From positions 1 to 11,673 of the forward strand of contig CALCEL010000028.1 in the NCBI GenBank assembly GCA_937900485.1: a DNA stretch of 11,673 bases. Reading direction: 5' to 3'. Below the pieces are notes generated by a model that was not told the DNA's origin, made no database searches, and saw only the letters and a list, made by a program, of their open reading frames with translations. The stretch is from an uncultured Prevotellaceae bacterium (GTDB lineage: Bacteria > Bacteroidota > Bacteroidia > Bacteroidales > Bacteroidaceae). Shown in pieces: positions 1 through 7,435 of the stretch; within the stretch, counting starts at the first letter, position 1, and every line of letters starts with the position of its first letter. Made by a program: the position numbers and the translations under genes.

Positions 1-1
1 A

Positions 2-34
2 AGTGCCAGCCCTAATTTTTTGATGGAGCTTTAA
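2..34 (+). other. Possible last ten codons of a plus-strand gene entering from the left
   Basis: The only plus-strand frame open from the left edge reads SASPNFLMEL and ends in TAA at 32-34. It is followed within 8 bases by inverted repeats and then a T run, which is what a gene end plus terminator would look like. Ten residues are too few to name a family. An IS-element transposase tail followed by its terminal inverted repeat is one option, but I cannot support it from this sequence. The call could simply be chance. Confidence 0.22.
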
Positions 35-41
35 TGTTTAG

Positions 42-103
42 CGGACAGTAATAGTAAAAAATAGGCATAGGAAATTTGGTTATACCTCAAACTGTCCGTT
101 TTT
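42..103 (+). terminator. Inverted repeat CGGACAGT/ACTGTCCG followed by five T
   Basis: CGGACAGT at 42-49 is perfectly complementary to ACTGTCCG at 91-98, and TTTTT follows at 99-103. The 41-base interval contains a second, nested stem (63-69 with 81-87). This could fold as a long hairpin ending transcription of a plus-strand gene from the left. The large interval makes it an unusual intrinsic terminator. The outer arms might instead be a remnant of a mobile-element end or a protein-binding site. Confidence 0.35.
56..87 (-). terminator. Probable rho-independent terminator for the minus-strand transcript
   Basis: Read on the minus strand, AGGTATA (87 to 81) pairs with TATGCCT (69 to 63) through one G·U pair, around an 11-base loop. 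It is followed by A and then TTTTTT (61 to 56). The G·U pair becomes a C·A mismatch on the other strand, so the hairpin favours minus-strand RNA. It overlaps the stop codon of the short minus-strand frame at 80-196. It would end a transcript coming from the regulator at 266-2776 and whatever once lay between. Confidence 0.5.
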
Positions 104-196
104 CCACTTGTCCTCTGCTGTGATGTACGGCTTGTTTTTGTTGTGTGTCAGTGCTTTGTCTTTGTTTCCATGTTTCAGAAAACATGACACGGTCAT
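80..196 (-). pseudogene. 38-codon reading frame, possible C-terminal remnant of a lost gene
   Basis: The minus-strand frame from ATG at 196 to TAA at 80 encodes 38 residues; a stop codon in frame lies only four codons upstream of the ATG. The sequence is polar and ends KPYITAEDKWKNGQFEV, which reads like the natural tail of a folded secreted protein rather than random translation. The stop codon sits inside the terminator stem at 56-87, as is usual for a real 3' end. No recognisable ribosome binding site precedes the ATG. It lies 69 bp downstream of the regulator, in the same direction. I do not recognise the family. The likeliest reading is the 3' end of a mostly deleted gene that kept its terminator; a genuine small protein or chance are alternatives. 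Confidence 0.35.
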
Positions 197-265
197 GAGA
201 GCGTTAAGTTATGAGTGGCTAAGACCAAACGTCATAGTCACTCCGGTTTATGTGTCTGTTGTAGT

Positions 266-2776
266 TTAGTCGTGTGATGAGCGGTACTCCTTGGGAGTCA
301 TCCCGTACAAGTCCTTGAAACACTTGGCGAAGTACTGTGATGAGCTGAACCCGACGTTGTAAGAGATCTCAGTGATGGATAGTGAAGTCTCTCTCAGTTG
401 TCTTTGTCCCTCCTCCAGTCTCATATTCCTGATATACTCAGATGGTGAGCATACGTTAGAATATCTTTGGAACTTTCTGTAAAGGTTTGATCTGCTGAGG
501 TTCATGTCGTTGGCGAGCTGTACGCTGTCGTAGTCTGCATTGTCAAGATTCTGTTTGATGAGAGCTGTCACCTGTTTCTTAAACTGTATGGCTTCCTTGT
601 CCAGACGTGTGATATGCTTATCGCTGTTGGAAGGGATAGTTGGGTTGTCTACGGTGTCAGCCGGCGTGGTGTCTTGTGTGTCTTTTCTACGTTTCTTGAT
701 AAGAAAAAAAACGGTTGAAGATGTGAGAATCAGATAGATGCATATTGAGTACCAGCGTCGGTAGAGTGGTGATGGAATGGAGAATGTTGTGATGGACTGT
801 ATGTCAGACCAGTTGCCGTACTCGTCTGTGCATCTTGCCTCGAGTATATAGTCACCGTCATTGACGCCGTCGTATGATATCTCGTTCACTCCCTTGTCCA
901 AGTATATCCATTCGGCGTCATACAGAGACTTGAACAAAGACTGTCTCACGAACCTGTATGCGAACTGTATCTCTTTGGAGTGCGCATGGTTGAGTGTGGT
1001 GAGGTGGGTGGAGTCGGCCAGTGTGATGCTTACGTGTTTGTTTTTCTTGTCAAGCTCCATGCATGGCGCTATGACGAAAAAGGCACCAGTTCCTCCCACG
1101 CATATACTGTCGCCTGCCAGTGTCATATCAGTGAAGCAGTCGACATTGATGTTTCTGTCCTCTGCTTTGATGACCCTGAACGCACCGGTCTTAGGGTTAG
1201 TCTCCGTCAGTGTTTTCTCCGTCAGCGTCCACAGGTGTCCGTGTTTGTCCACTAATGAGGGTAGGTCTGTGGGGGTCGTCGAGTATTCCAGTCCCTTCGT
1301 TCCCCAAGCGATACTGTGTATCGTTCCTGTTGAGTCTTTCAGCGTCTCTATCTTGTGAGAACGATAGTCATATCTAAGAACTTGTTTCTCAGTGCCAATC
1401 AGAAGCTTTCCGTTTCCGAGGTCATTGAGAGCGGAGATGTAATTAGGTGTCTTGCCCAGCGTGTCCTCTTCCCAATAGATATCCATTCCCTTGTGCCATA
1501 TATGAATAAGATGTTTGCCGTCGCATGACCATACTCCATCCCCGTCCATATACTTTGTTATCGCTTTCTGTGTGGCAAGAGGAACAGGCTTGGCGTTCGT
1601 GTTCATGAACGTAATCTCCCCGCTTCTCATGTTGTAGAGTGACAGGCGCGTGCGTCGTTGATAAATCCAGAAGTAGTCACCTTCCCTGATAATCTTATCC
1701 GCCATCAGTTTGTATTCATTGCGCTCAGTCATCACATGCACGTCGTCTCGTCTTATGCCACCGCTGTTCCATGTCAGGCAGAACGTCTTCGACGACATGC
1801 CCGGCACCCATATGTTTCCGTATCTGTCACGTGTGATTTTCCCGATCAGTTTCTTTTCCTGCGGAAGGAAACCATTAGTGCTCAGAAGAGTCAGTCTGTT
1901 GTTGTCTGTGCTGTAGGCGTATAGGTTATCCATGGTGCTGACCCACATGACATTGTGTGTCGTGTCTATAATCATGTTGTTGACTTCCAGCCCGAACTGG
2001 CTGAGTGATGTAGGCGTGTCTTGAAGGATGATGGTTCCGTCGGCTTTGTATCTGACGATTCCCATTCCCCATGTGCCAACCCAAAAGAAGCCATCACGTG
2101 TGTTCTCCACCATGTAGCTCGCCGCCACGGGCAGATTCCATGGCCTTTGCGTGATAGTGTCTGTTTTGTTGTCAAGAGTGGCGATGCCGCCTCGAAGTAT
2201 CGTGAGCCATAGTGTGCCTTTCGAGTCGATGATGATTTCCTTCACCTCTTGACGTCTGTTGTCTCCGATATAGTACTCCTTTACGAACTTGCCGTTCTGG
2301 TCGAACCTGATGAGTGACTGAGCCGCCCCCGCCCATATCTGTCCCTTGTCATCGCATGCCAGGCAGTTGACCTTCTTCCTGTTGAACAGGTTGTGTTCTA
2401 TTCTGCTTATCTTGTTGTCTTTTACATTCAGTTTGTACAGGCCTTTTCTTGTTCCGAAGATGATGTTTCCCTTCTTGTCCTCGCACAGACAGCTCACCTC
2501 GTCACTCTGCATGACATCCTTGCCATAGCCGTGACTGTTATATACCTTAATATTATAGCCGTCGTCTTTGCATAGACCCTCTCCGTTTGTGGCGTACCAG
2601 AGATAGCCATTACGGTCTTGCATAATCATGGCTATGTTTGTGGTCGGCAGAATGTCACTGGTGGATAGCTCGCGGTACATGATGTTATTCAACAAAGTCT
2701 TTTGCGCATACGCACTTATGCACAATAAAAGCAAAAATGTTATTCTGATGGGTATCGCGAGTATTTTCACGTTCAT
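266..2776 (-). CDS. Membrane-spanning propeller/Y_Y_Y/AraC-type transcription regulator without kinase
   Basis: This is a likely periplasmic sugar sensor that binds DNA directly with its cytoplasmic end. Residues 1-24 are a signal peptide or N-terminal membrane anchor (ending AYA-Q). Residues ~40-595 carry repeated two-component-regulator propeller units such as DRNGYLWYATNGEGL, DKKGNIIFGTRKGLY and DSKGTLWLTILRGGI. A Y_Y_Y-like domain spans ~600-666 (DGDYILEARCTDEYGNWSD). One transmembrane helix lies at ~674-693, followed by KKRRK. A roughly 40-residue linker then leads to an AraC-type double helix-turn-helix at ~735-836 (LANDMNLSRSNLYRKF; ITEISYNVGFSSSQYFAKCF). Hybrid two-component sensors of Bacteroidota normally have a histidine kinase, ATPase and receiver between the membrane helix and the HTH and exceed 1,300 residues; here all three are absent in an uninterrupted 836-residue frame. 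It is divergent from the lyase-GH2 operon and is probably its activator. The ligand is inferred, not seen: an RG-I fragment. Confidence 0.92.
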   Translation of the reverse strand: MNVKILAIPIRITFLLLLCISAYAQKTLLNNIMYRELSTSDILPTTNIAMIMQDRNGYLWYATNGEGLCKDDGYNIKVYNSHGYGKDVMQSDEVSCLCEDKKGNIIFGTRKGLYKLNVKDNKISRIEHNLFNRKKVNCLACDDKGQIWAGAAQSLIRFDQNGKFVKEYYIGDNRRQEVKEIIIDSKGTLWLTILRGGIATLDNKTDTITQRPWNLPVAASYMVENTRDGFFWVGTWGMGIVRYKADGTIILQDTPTSLSQFGLEVNNMIIDTTHNVMWVSTMDNLYAYSTDNNRLTLLSTNGFLPQEKKLIGKITRDRYGNIWVPGMSSKTFCLTWNSGGIRRDDVHVMTERNEYKLMADKIIREGDYFWIYQRRTRLSLYNMRSGEITFMNTNAKPVPLATQKAITKYMDGDGVWSCDGKHLIHIWHKGMDIYWEEDTLGKTPNYISALNDLGNGKLLIGTEKQVLRYDYRSHKIETLKDSTGTIHSIAWGTKGLEYSTTPTDLPSLVDKHGHLWTLTEKTLTETNPKTGAFRVIKAEDRNINVDCFTDMTLAGDSICVGGTGAFFVIAPCMELDKKNKHVSITLADSTHLTTLNHAHSKEIQFAYRFVRQSLFKSLYDAEWIYLDKGVNEISYDGVNDGDYILEARCTDEYGNWSDIQSITTFSIPSPLYRRWYSICIYLILTSSTVFFLIKKRRKDTQDTTPADTVDNPTIPSNSDKHITRLDKEAIQFKKQVTALIKQNLDNADYDSVQLANDMNLSRSNLYRKFQRYSNVCSPSEYIRNMRLEEGQRQLRETSLSITEISYNVGFSSSQYFAKCFKDLYGMTPKEYRSSHD

Positions 2777-2949
2777 AGTTTAAAAGAGAAAAAGCTGTGT
2801 TTTGTGTGAAATTGTCGCTAAAATACAATAAAATTATATCAAAAACATGCGTTGGGACGATTTTGTACATATCAACATAGTTTTTTACCAAGGTCATCTG
2901 TCCATTCACATATCTTTGCCACCAGCAAAAAACAATAAGATATATAATT
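2777..2949. promoter_or_regulatory. Divergent intergenic control region between regulator and lyase
   Basis: This AT-rich 173-bp gap separates the divergent starts of the regulator and the lyase, so operators for the AraC-type domain are expected here. ATATCAA occurs twice in direct orientation, at 2836-2842 and 2869-2875, 33 bp apart (about three helical turns). On the minus strand TATTTTAG (2825 to 2818) is one base from the Bacteroidota -7 consensus TAnnTTTG and could serve the regulator, though no TTTG at -33 spacing is evident. Neither start has a Shine-Dalgarno sequence, which is normal for Bacteroidota. Confidence 0.45.
2911..2918 (+). promoter_or_regulatory. -7 promoter box TATCTTTG of the lyase-GH2 operon
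   Basis: TATCTTTG matches the Bacteroidota primary-sigma -7 element TAnnTTTG exactly. It lies 31 bases upstream of the lyase ATG, predicting a leader of roughly 25 bases. A T run at 2881-2886 lies near the -33 region but is not a clean TTTG, so this promoter may need an activator, which fits the divergent AraC-type regulator. Confidence 0.6.
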
Positions 2950-5900
2950 ATGAAATGTAGGAACAAATTAAGAAGAATAGGGAAAAGAAGCCTTGGTGCG
3001 TTATTCCTTTCCCTTCTCTCGGTCTCTCAGTCAGACGCTCAGCGTATTCAGCAGACATTGGGAAGAGGTGTCGTAGCTGTACAGAGCGGGTCTAATGTGC
3101 TCGTGTCCTGGCGAAGACTGTCACAGGAGCCTGAGAACGCAAGTTATAACATTTATCTTAAGAAGAACGGGGAGTCAACATTCTCAAAGCTGAACAGCAC
3201 TCCTTTGTCTAACACCAACTATAAGACTACTACGAGCGTCATTCCTGTCGGCTCTGAGGTGGCTGTGAAATTGGTCACCGGTTCCGGCTCGTCTACTTGT
3301 GAGTCTGAGCTGAGCGTGCCGTTTAAGTTCAAGAGCCAGTCTCTGCGTAATATATATATGGAGATAGCGTTCAAGGGTGGGCCTCTTAACAATGAGGATG
3401 TGAGCACAAAGTACTGCTGGCCTGTCGACCTTGACGGCAATGGTGAGTATGATTACGTGGTGGACAGAAACTCTGTAAGTTCTGACAGACATTATATTGA
3501 GGCTTACCTCGCTGATGGTACGTACCTCTGGACTGTAGACCTCGGACCGAATGAGTCAAGCTCAAGCGGTCAGGACGACCAGATCTGCGCTTATGACATC
3601 GACTGTGACGGTTATGGCGAGGTGCTTGTGCAGACTTCAGACGGTACACGTTTCTGGGACAAGGAGAATAACACCTGGGGACTGTATGTCAACGGCAGCC
3701 TGACGGGTGACACTGACAATGACGGTATAATCGATTACAACAGCCAGTCTACTGTTAATCCGCCTAAGTATTTCACTGTCATTAATGGACTTACCGGAGC
3801 GGAGAAAGCCAGCGTGGAGCAGCAATACGATAATGCGTATAACCGAACTAATAAGGCTTCTTTGATGGGTGACGAGTATAACAAGCATGTGGGACATGTC
3901 GGAATATTCTACCATGACGGTGTTCACCCGGCGATAGTCATGGAGTGGCACACGAGAACGTCATCAGGTGCTCATCAGTATCGTAACTCGGCTTTCGCTT
4001 TTGACTTCTCTTCCGGAACGGCTAAGAACTGGCATCAGCTTTTTATGAAGAACACCGGAGGCTCTACTTTTCATCAGATCAGAATACTTGACGCGGACGG
4101 AGACGGAAAAGATGAGATGAGTAGTGGTGCGTATTGTATGGATCACGACGGAAATACTCTCTACAATTCTGGTATAGCTCACGGAGACAGACACAGAACT
4201 TCCGATATTGATCCTGAGCGTCCGGGTCTGGAGACTTTCTCTGTTCAACAGTATGCCGGCGACCTGCTCGGTCAAATACTCTTTGATGCGGGTACGGGCG
4301 AGGCTATTAAGAAATGGTATCTCAGCGCCGTGGGTGACGTAGGGCGTGGTGAGTGTATGGATCTCGACGCCAGCCATCTGGGATGGGAGATGTTCTCCAC
4401 TATGGACGGCTATCAGATTTATGACGCTAAAGGTGATAAGATTGACGGTATGATCGGCTATTTCCCGACGGAAGGTATCTGGTGGGACGGTGAGCTCGAC
4501 CGCGAGCGTGTGGACTCTCCTGACGGCAACGGATACAACGCTGACATACGAGACTACAAGAACGGACGTCTGATAGAGATGGCTAAGGAGTCCGGATGGA
4601 CTATCCAGTCAAGCAACTCTAAACGTGGTAAGTTCTGGGGCGATATTATCGGCGACTGGCGTGAGGAACTGATTCTTAATAGGGTAGTCAATGGCGTGAA
4701 TACGGGAATCGTGGGATTCACTACTGACTATACTACTAACGTGGATAATATTTATTGTCTTCAGGAGGATCCACATTACCGAGGTGACTGTACTACAAAG
4801 GGCTATTATCAGTCTCCTGACCCAGGTTTCTACTTGGGATATGACATGCCTCGCCCTCAGCTTCCTCCATGTATGGTCACAGACCTCGTGGCTAAGTCTG
4901 ACGGTTCATGGACAAACTATGATCATGCCACTGCGTCATCATATCAAGACGGTAAGAGCGTTCTCTTCGACCTTACGTTCGGACACGGCGATTTCAGTAT
5001 GACCGACGGTGCTAGGCCAGGTAAAATCTATGCTATGCCGGTGAACGGACAAACAATACGACTGAGTGGAGATATCGCAGGCTCAGGCGATTTCTGGAAG
5101 TCTCAGCAGGGGACGCTTGTATATTCAGGCAACAACACATCAACAGGTGTCACTTATATCTCAGAGGGTACGCTGCAGGTGGACGGGGAGATTACGGGTG
5201 ACACTGAGGTTAGAGCTCGTGGAACATTGTCAGGATCCGGCTCTGTTAATAATGTCTCATTCGAAGGCGCCATGAACTATGAGGGTGGACGCATCATGCC
5301 TTCTTCCACTCTGACTTTCAAGAAAGGATTGAGCTTCGACAAAAAAGCTTATGTCGAGATTAACATCGATGACGAAGCTCTCGTCAATGTCGTGGGTGAC
5401 TTGAAGGTGTCAGCTCCTGTGATTTTCACTATCAACTCCTCTAATCCTGTCAGCGGTATGTATAAGCTGATCGCATATAGCGGCGAGTTCAGCGGCGATC
5501 TCACCAACTTCAGCGTAAGAGGTCTCGTAGGCTTGTCCTACAACGTGCTCAATGACGATGGTGCGATATGGTTGAGAATCAACGCTCAGCGTGAAGCTAG
5601 TCAGGATGTTGCCTGGACTGCGGAGGAAAGCTCTGAGTGGGACTACCAGACTGTTAACTTCTCAAAGGACGATGAGGCTACCACATTTGTGGCAAATGAT
5701 GGACTGTATTTCGGCGATGAGGCTAAGGAGAAGACGGTCGTCGTCAATGACCTCATGCCGGTCTCTAAGGTGGAGGTAGACACTGAGAACACATACACAT
5801 TCAATGGTAACGGTGGTTTCTCTGGTTCTGGCATGTTGGTGAAGAACGGCTCAGGTAAGCTGAATCTGAATATCACTAAGTCTGACTACACAGGTGCTAC

Positions 5901-7425
5901 TGTAATCAACGCGGGTACAGTGACTGTGAAGGAGCTTGCTGACGGAGGCATCGTGTCTTCTTTCGGCGCAGCCTCATCTGACGCTTCAAATCTGAGAATC
6001 GGTAAGGCCGTACTCATTGTTGAGAATACTAATACTGCTACAGACCGAGGAGTGACGTTGTCCGACACTGCTACGATAAACGTGAAGGCGGGAATAACCT
6101 CGTTGAAGGGAATCATCAAGGGTGACGGTGTGCTGAAAAAGACAGGCAGTGGACAGCTTAACATCACTTACGCCGGCAATAACACTTGGGCGGGAACAAT
6201 CCTCGAGGGTGGTACTCTCGCTATGGGATGCTGGAACACTACATTCGGTAAGTCAACGAGCCCTATCCGTGTGACAGGCAACACAAAGATTCAAATCTTC
6301 GACAATAACTCATCAAGTGCTGTGCCAAGTCTTCAGAATGTCATCGCTATCGATGAGGGAAAGACTCTCACAGTTGGTGGCGGAAGCCGTTGCAAGGTCA
6401 TGGGCTCTCTTCTCGGAAAGGGAACGTATAAGATCAGTTTCCCTTATGTACGTGGTGACGTCTACACTGACTGCTCTAAGTTTGAGGGAACATACGAGGT
6501 GACATCAGGACAGCTCAGGCTTCGTCAGGCAATGAACATGTCAAATGCCACATTCAAGCTCGACGCTGGTGTTTATGTCGCAGGACTTAACTCTGAGAAG
6601 TCTGAGTATAACTACTCACATAAGATTGGCTCTCTTAGCTCATCAGCCTCAGACTGTACGTTGTCTACTGGTACGTGGAATGTCGGATATCTTGGTAAGG
6701 ATGACACCTTCGCCGGTGTGTTCAACTCTTCTGCGACACTTAATAAATATGGTGATGGAAGACTGACTCTCACAGGAGCGAGTGCAGGTGCGCTGAATGT
6801 GTACTCTGGTACTGTGGAGACTAAGAACACGACGACCCCAATAACAACAGGTACTATTACAGTGCGCTCAGGTGGTACGCTTGAGGGAACAGGATATGTG
6901 AATAATGTTGTCGTAAACGCTGGCGGAACACTCGGAGCTGGAAGAGGAACTTCAATACTGCTTGGCACAATGAAGGTTAATGGTAACCTTACTATCAACA
7001 ATGGCGGTGAGTTGCGTGTACGTACTCGTACTTACTCTGCAACGACCAACTCTGACGCCTTCGACGTTACAGGTAACGTGAAGATGTTCTCTCCGGTTAT
7101 AAATGTCGTGACTCTTACTGACACCTACACTTATGACGACAATGTGGAGATAAAAGTGTTTACTGGCACGGGTAGCGTGAGCATAAGCGGTGACATCACG
7201 TTCAGTCCTGAACAGCCTAAGGAAGGATGGAACTGGGATGCCAGCACGCTCACTACAGACGGAATTCTGCGTATCGTGGCTGACCCTACCTACATCTCAA
7301 AGATAAGTGTTGACAGTGTCGAGGAGAATGACGTGATATTCGATGTTAACGGAACACGCGTTGCGACAATCAGAAATGCTGGTGTTTATGTGATCAATGG
7401 TAAGAAAGTGTTCGTGGAGAAATAA
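2950..7425 (+). CDS. Secreted PL11 rhamnogalacturonan lyase fused to autotransporter-type β-strand repeats
   Basis: The N-terminal part is a family PL11 rhamnogalacturonan lyase, which cleaves the RG-I backbone by β-elimination. Residues 1-31 are a signal peptide (positive start, hydrophobic LGALFLSLLSVS, ending SDAQ). The catalytic propeller runs ~32-640: it opens with the typical LGRGVVAVQ...VLVSWR segment, has calcium-site-like acidic loops at D160-E166, D218-E224 and D381-E389, and contains conserved GDIIGDWREEL (564-574) and DPHYR (607-611) blocks. PL11 enzymes are usually about 600 residues; this one continues to 1491. Residues ~654-1446 hold autotransporter-associated β-strand repeats of the form GxGxLxKxGxGxLxL...NxxxGxTxIxxGTL, in two modules (~654-880 and ~889-1446). 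Residues ~1448-1491 form a short tail (DVNGTRVATIRNAGVYVINGK) like those on secreted Prevotella proteins and possibly a type IX sorting signal. It is the first gene of an operon with the GH2 gene 10 bp downstream. ATG 2950 is placed correctly for the signal peptide and promoter. Confidence 0.93.
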   Translation: MKCRNKLRRIGKRSLGALFLSLLSVSQSDAQRIQQTLGRGVVAVQSGSNVLVSWRRLSQEPENASYNIYLKKNGESTFSKLNSTPLSNTNYKTTTSVIPVGSEVAVKLVTGSGSSTCESELSVPFKFKSQSLRNIYMEIAFKGGPLNNEDVSTKYCWPVDLDGNGEYDYVVDRNSVSSDRHYIEAYLADGTYLWTVDLGPNESSSSGQDDQICAYDIDCDGYGEVLVQTSDGTRFWDKENNTWGLYVNGSLTGDTDNDGIIDYNSQSTVNPPKYFTVINGLTGAEKASVEQQYDNAYNRTNKASLMGDEYNKHVGHVGIFYHDGVHPAIVMEWHTRTSSGAHQYRNSAFAFDFSSGTAKNWHQLFMKNTGGSTFHQIRILDADGDGKDEMSSGAYCMDHDGNTLYNSGIAHGDRHRTSDIDPERPGLETFSVQQYAGDLLGQILFDAGTGEAIKKWYLSAVGDVGRGECMDLDASHLGWEMFSTMDGYQIYDAKGDKIDGMIGYFPTEGIWWDGELDRERVDSPDGNGYNADIRDYKNGRLIEMAKESGWTIQSSNSKRGKFWGDIIGDWREELILNRVVNGVNTGIVGFTTDYTTNVDNIYCLQEDPHYRGDCTTKGYYQSPDPGFYLGYDMPRPQLPPCMVTDLVAKSDGSWTNYDHATASSYQDGKSVLFDLTFGHGDFSMTDGARPGKIYAMPVNGQTIRLSGDIAGSGDFWKSQQGTLVYSGNNTSTGVTYISEGTLQVDGEITGDTEVRARGTLSGSGSVNNVSFEGAMNYEGGRIMPSSTLTFKKGLSFDKKAYVEINIDDEALVNVVGDLKVSAPVIFTINSSNPVSGMYKLIAYSGEFSGDLTNFSVRGLVGLSYNVLNDDGAIWLRINAQREASQDVAWTAEESSEWDYQTVNFSKDDEATTFVANDGLYFGDEAKEKTVVVNDLMPVSKVEVDTENTYTFNGNGGFSGSGMLVKNGSGKLNLNITKSDYTGATVINAGTVTVKELADGGIVSSFGAASSDASNLRIGKAVLIVENTNTATDRGVTLSDTATINVKAGITSLKGIIKGDGVLKKTGSGQLNITYAGNNTWAGTILEGGTLAMGCWNTTFGKSTSPIRVTGNTKIQIFDNNSSSAVPSLQNVIAIDEGKTLTVGGGSRCKVMGSLLGKGTYKISFPYVRGDVYTDCSKFEGTYEVTSGQLRLRQAMNMSNATFKLDAGVYVAGLNSEKSEYNYSHKIGSLSSSASDCTLSTGTWNVGYLGKDDTFAGVFNSSATLNKYGDGRLTLTGASAGALNVYSGTVETKNTTTPITTGTITVRSGGTLEGTGYVNNVVVNAGGTLGAGRGTSILLGTMKVNGNLTINNGGELRVRTRTYSATTNSDAFDVTGNVKMFSPVINVVTLTDTYTYDDNVEIKVFTGTGSVSISGDITFSPEQPKEGWNWDASTLTTDGILRIVADPTYISKISVDSVEENDVIFDVNGTRVATIRNAGVYVINGKKVFVEK

Positions 7426-7435
7426 CGTGTGGATA

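Noticed and set aside
861..1358. 165-codon plus-strand reading frame inside the regulator gene
   Set aside because: It is antisense to the sensor and Y_Y_Y region of a well-supported regulator. The translation has no recognisable domain or start signal.
2685..2966. 93-codon minus-strand frame crossing the divergent promoter region
   Set aside because: It overlaps the starts of both real genes in another frame, and its translation is an AT-driven run of hydrophobic residues with no family resemblance.
2950..7425. True type V autotransporter
   Set aside because: The β-strand repeats suggest it, but no C-terminal membrane β-barrel follows; the protein ends in a short sorting-like tail.
7397..7435. 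Earlier start of the GH2 gene at ATG 7397
   Set aside because: It would lie inside the lyase gene and place MVRKCSWRNNVWI before an otherwise ordinary signal peptide. ATG 7436 leaves a normal 10-base gap.
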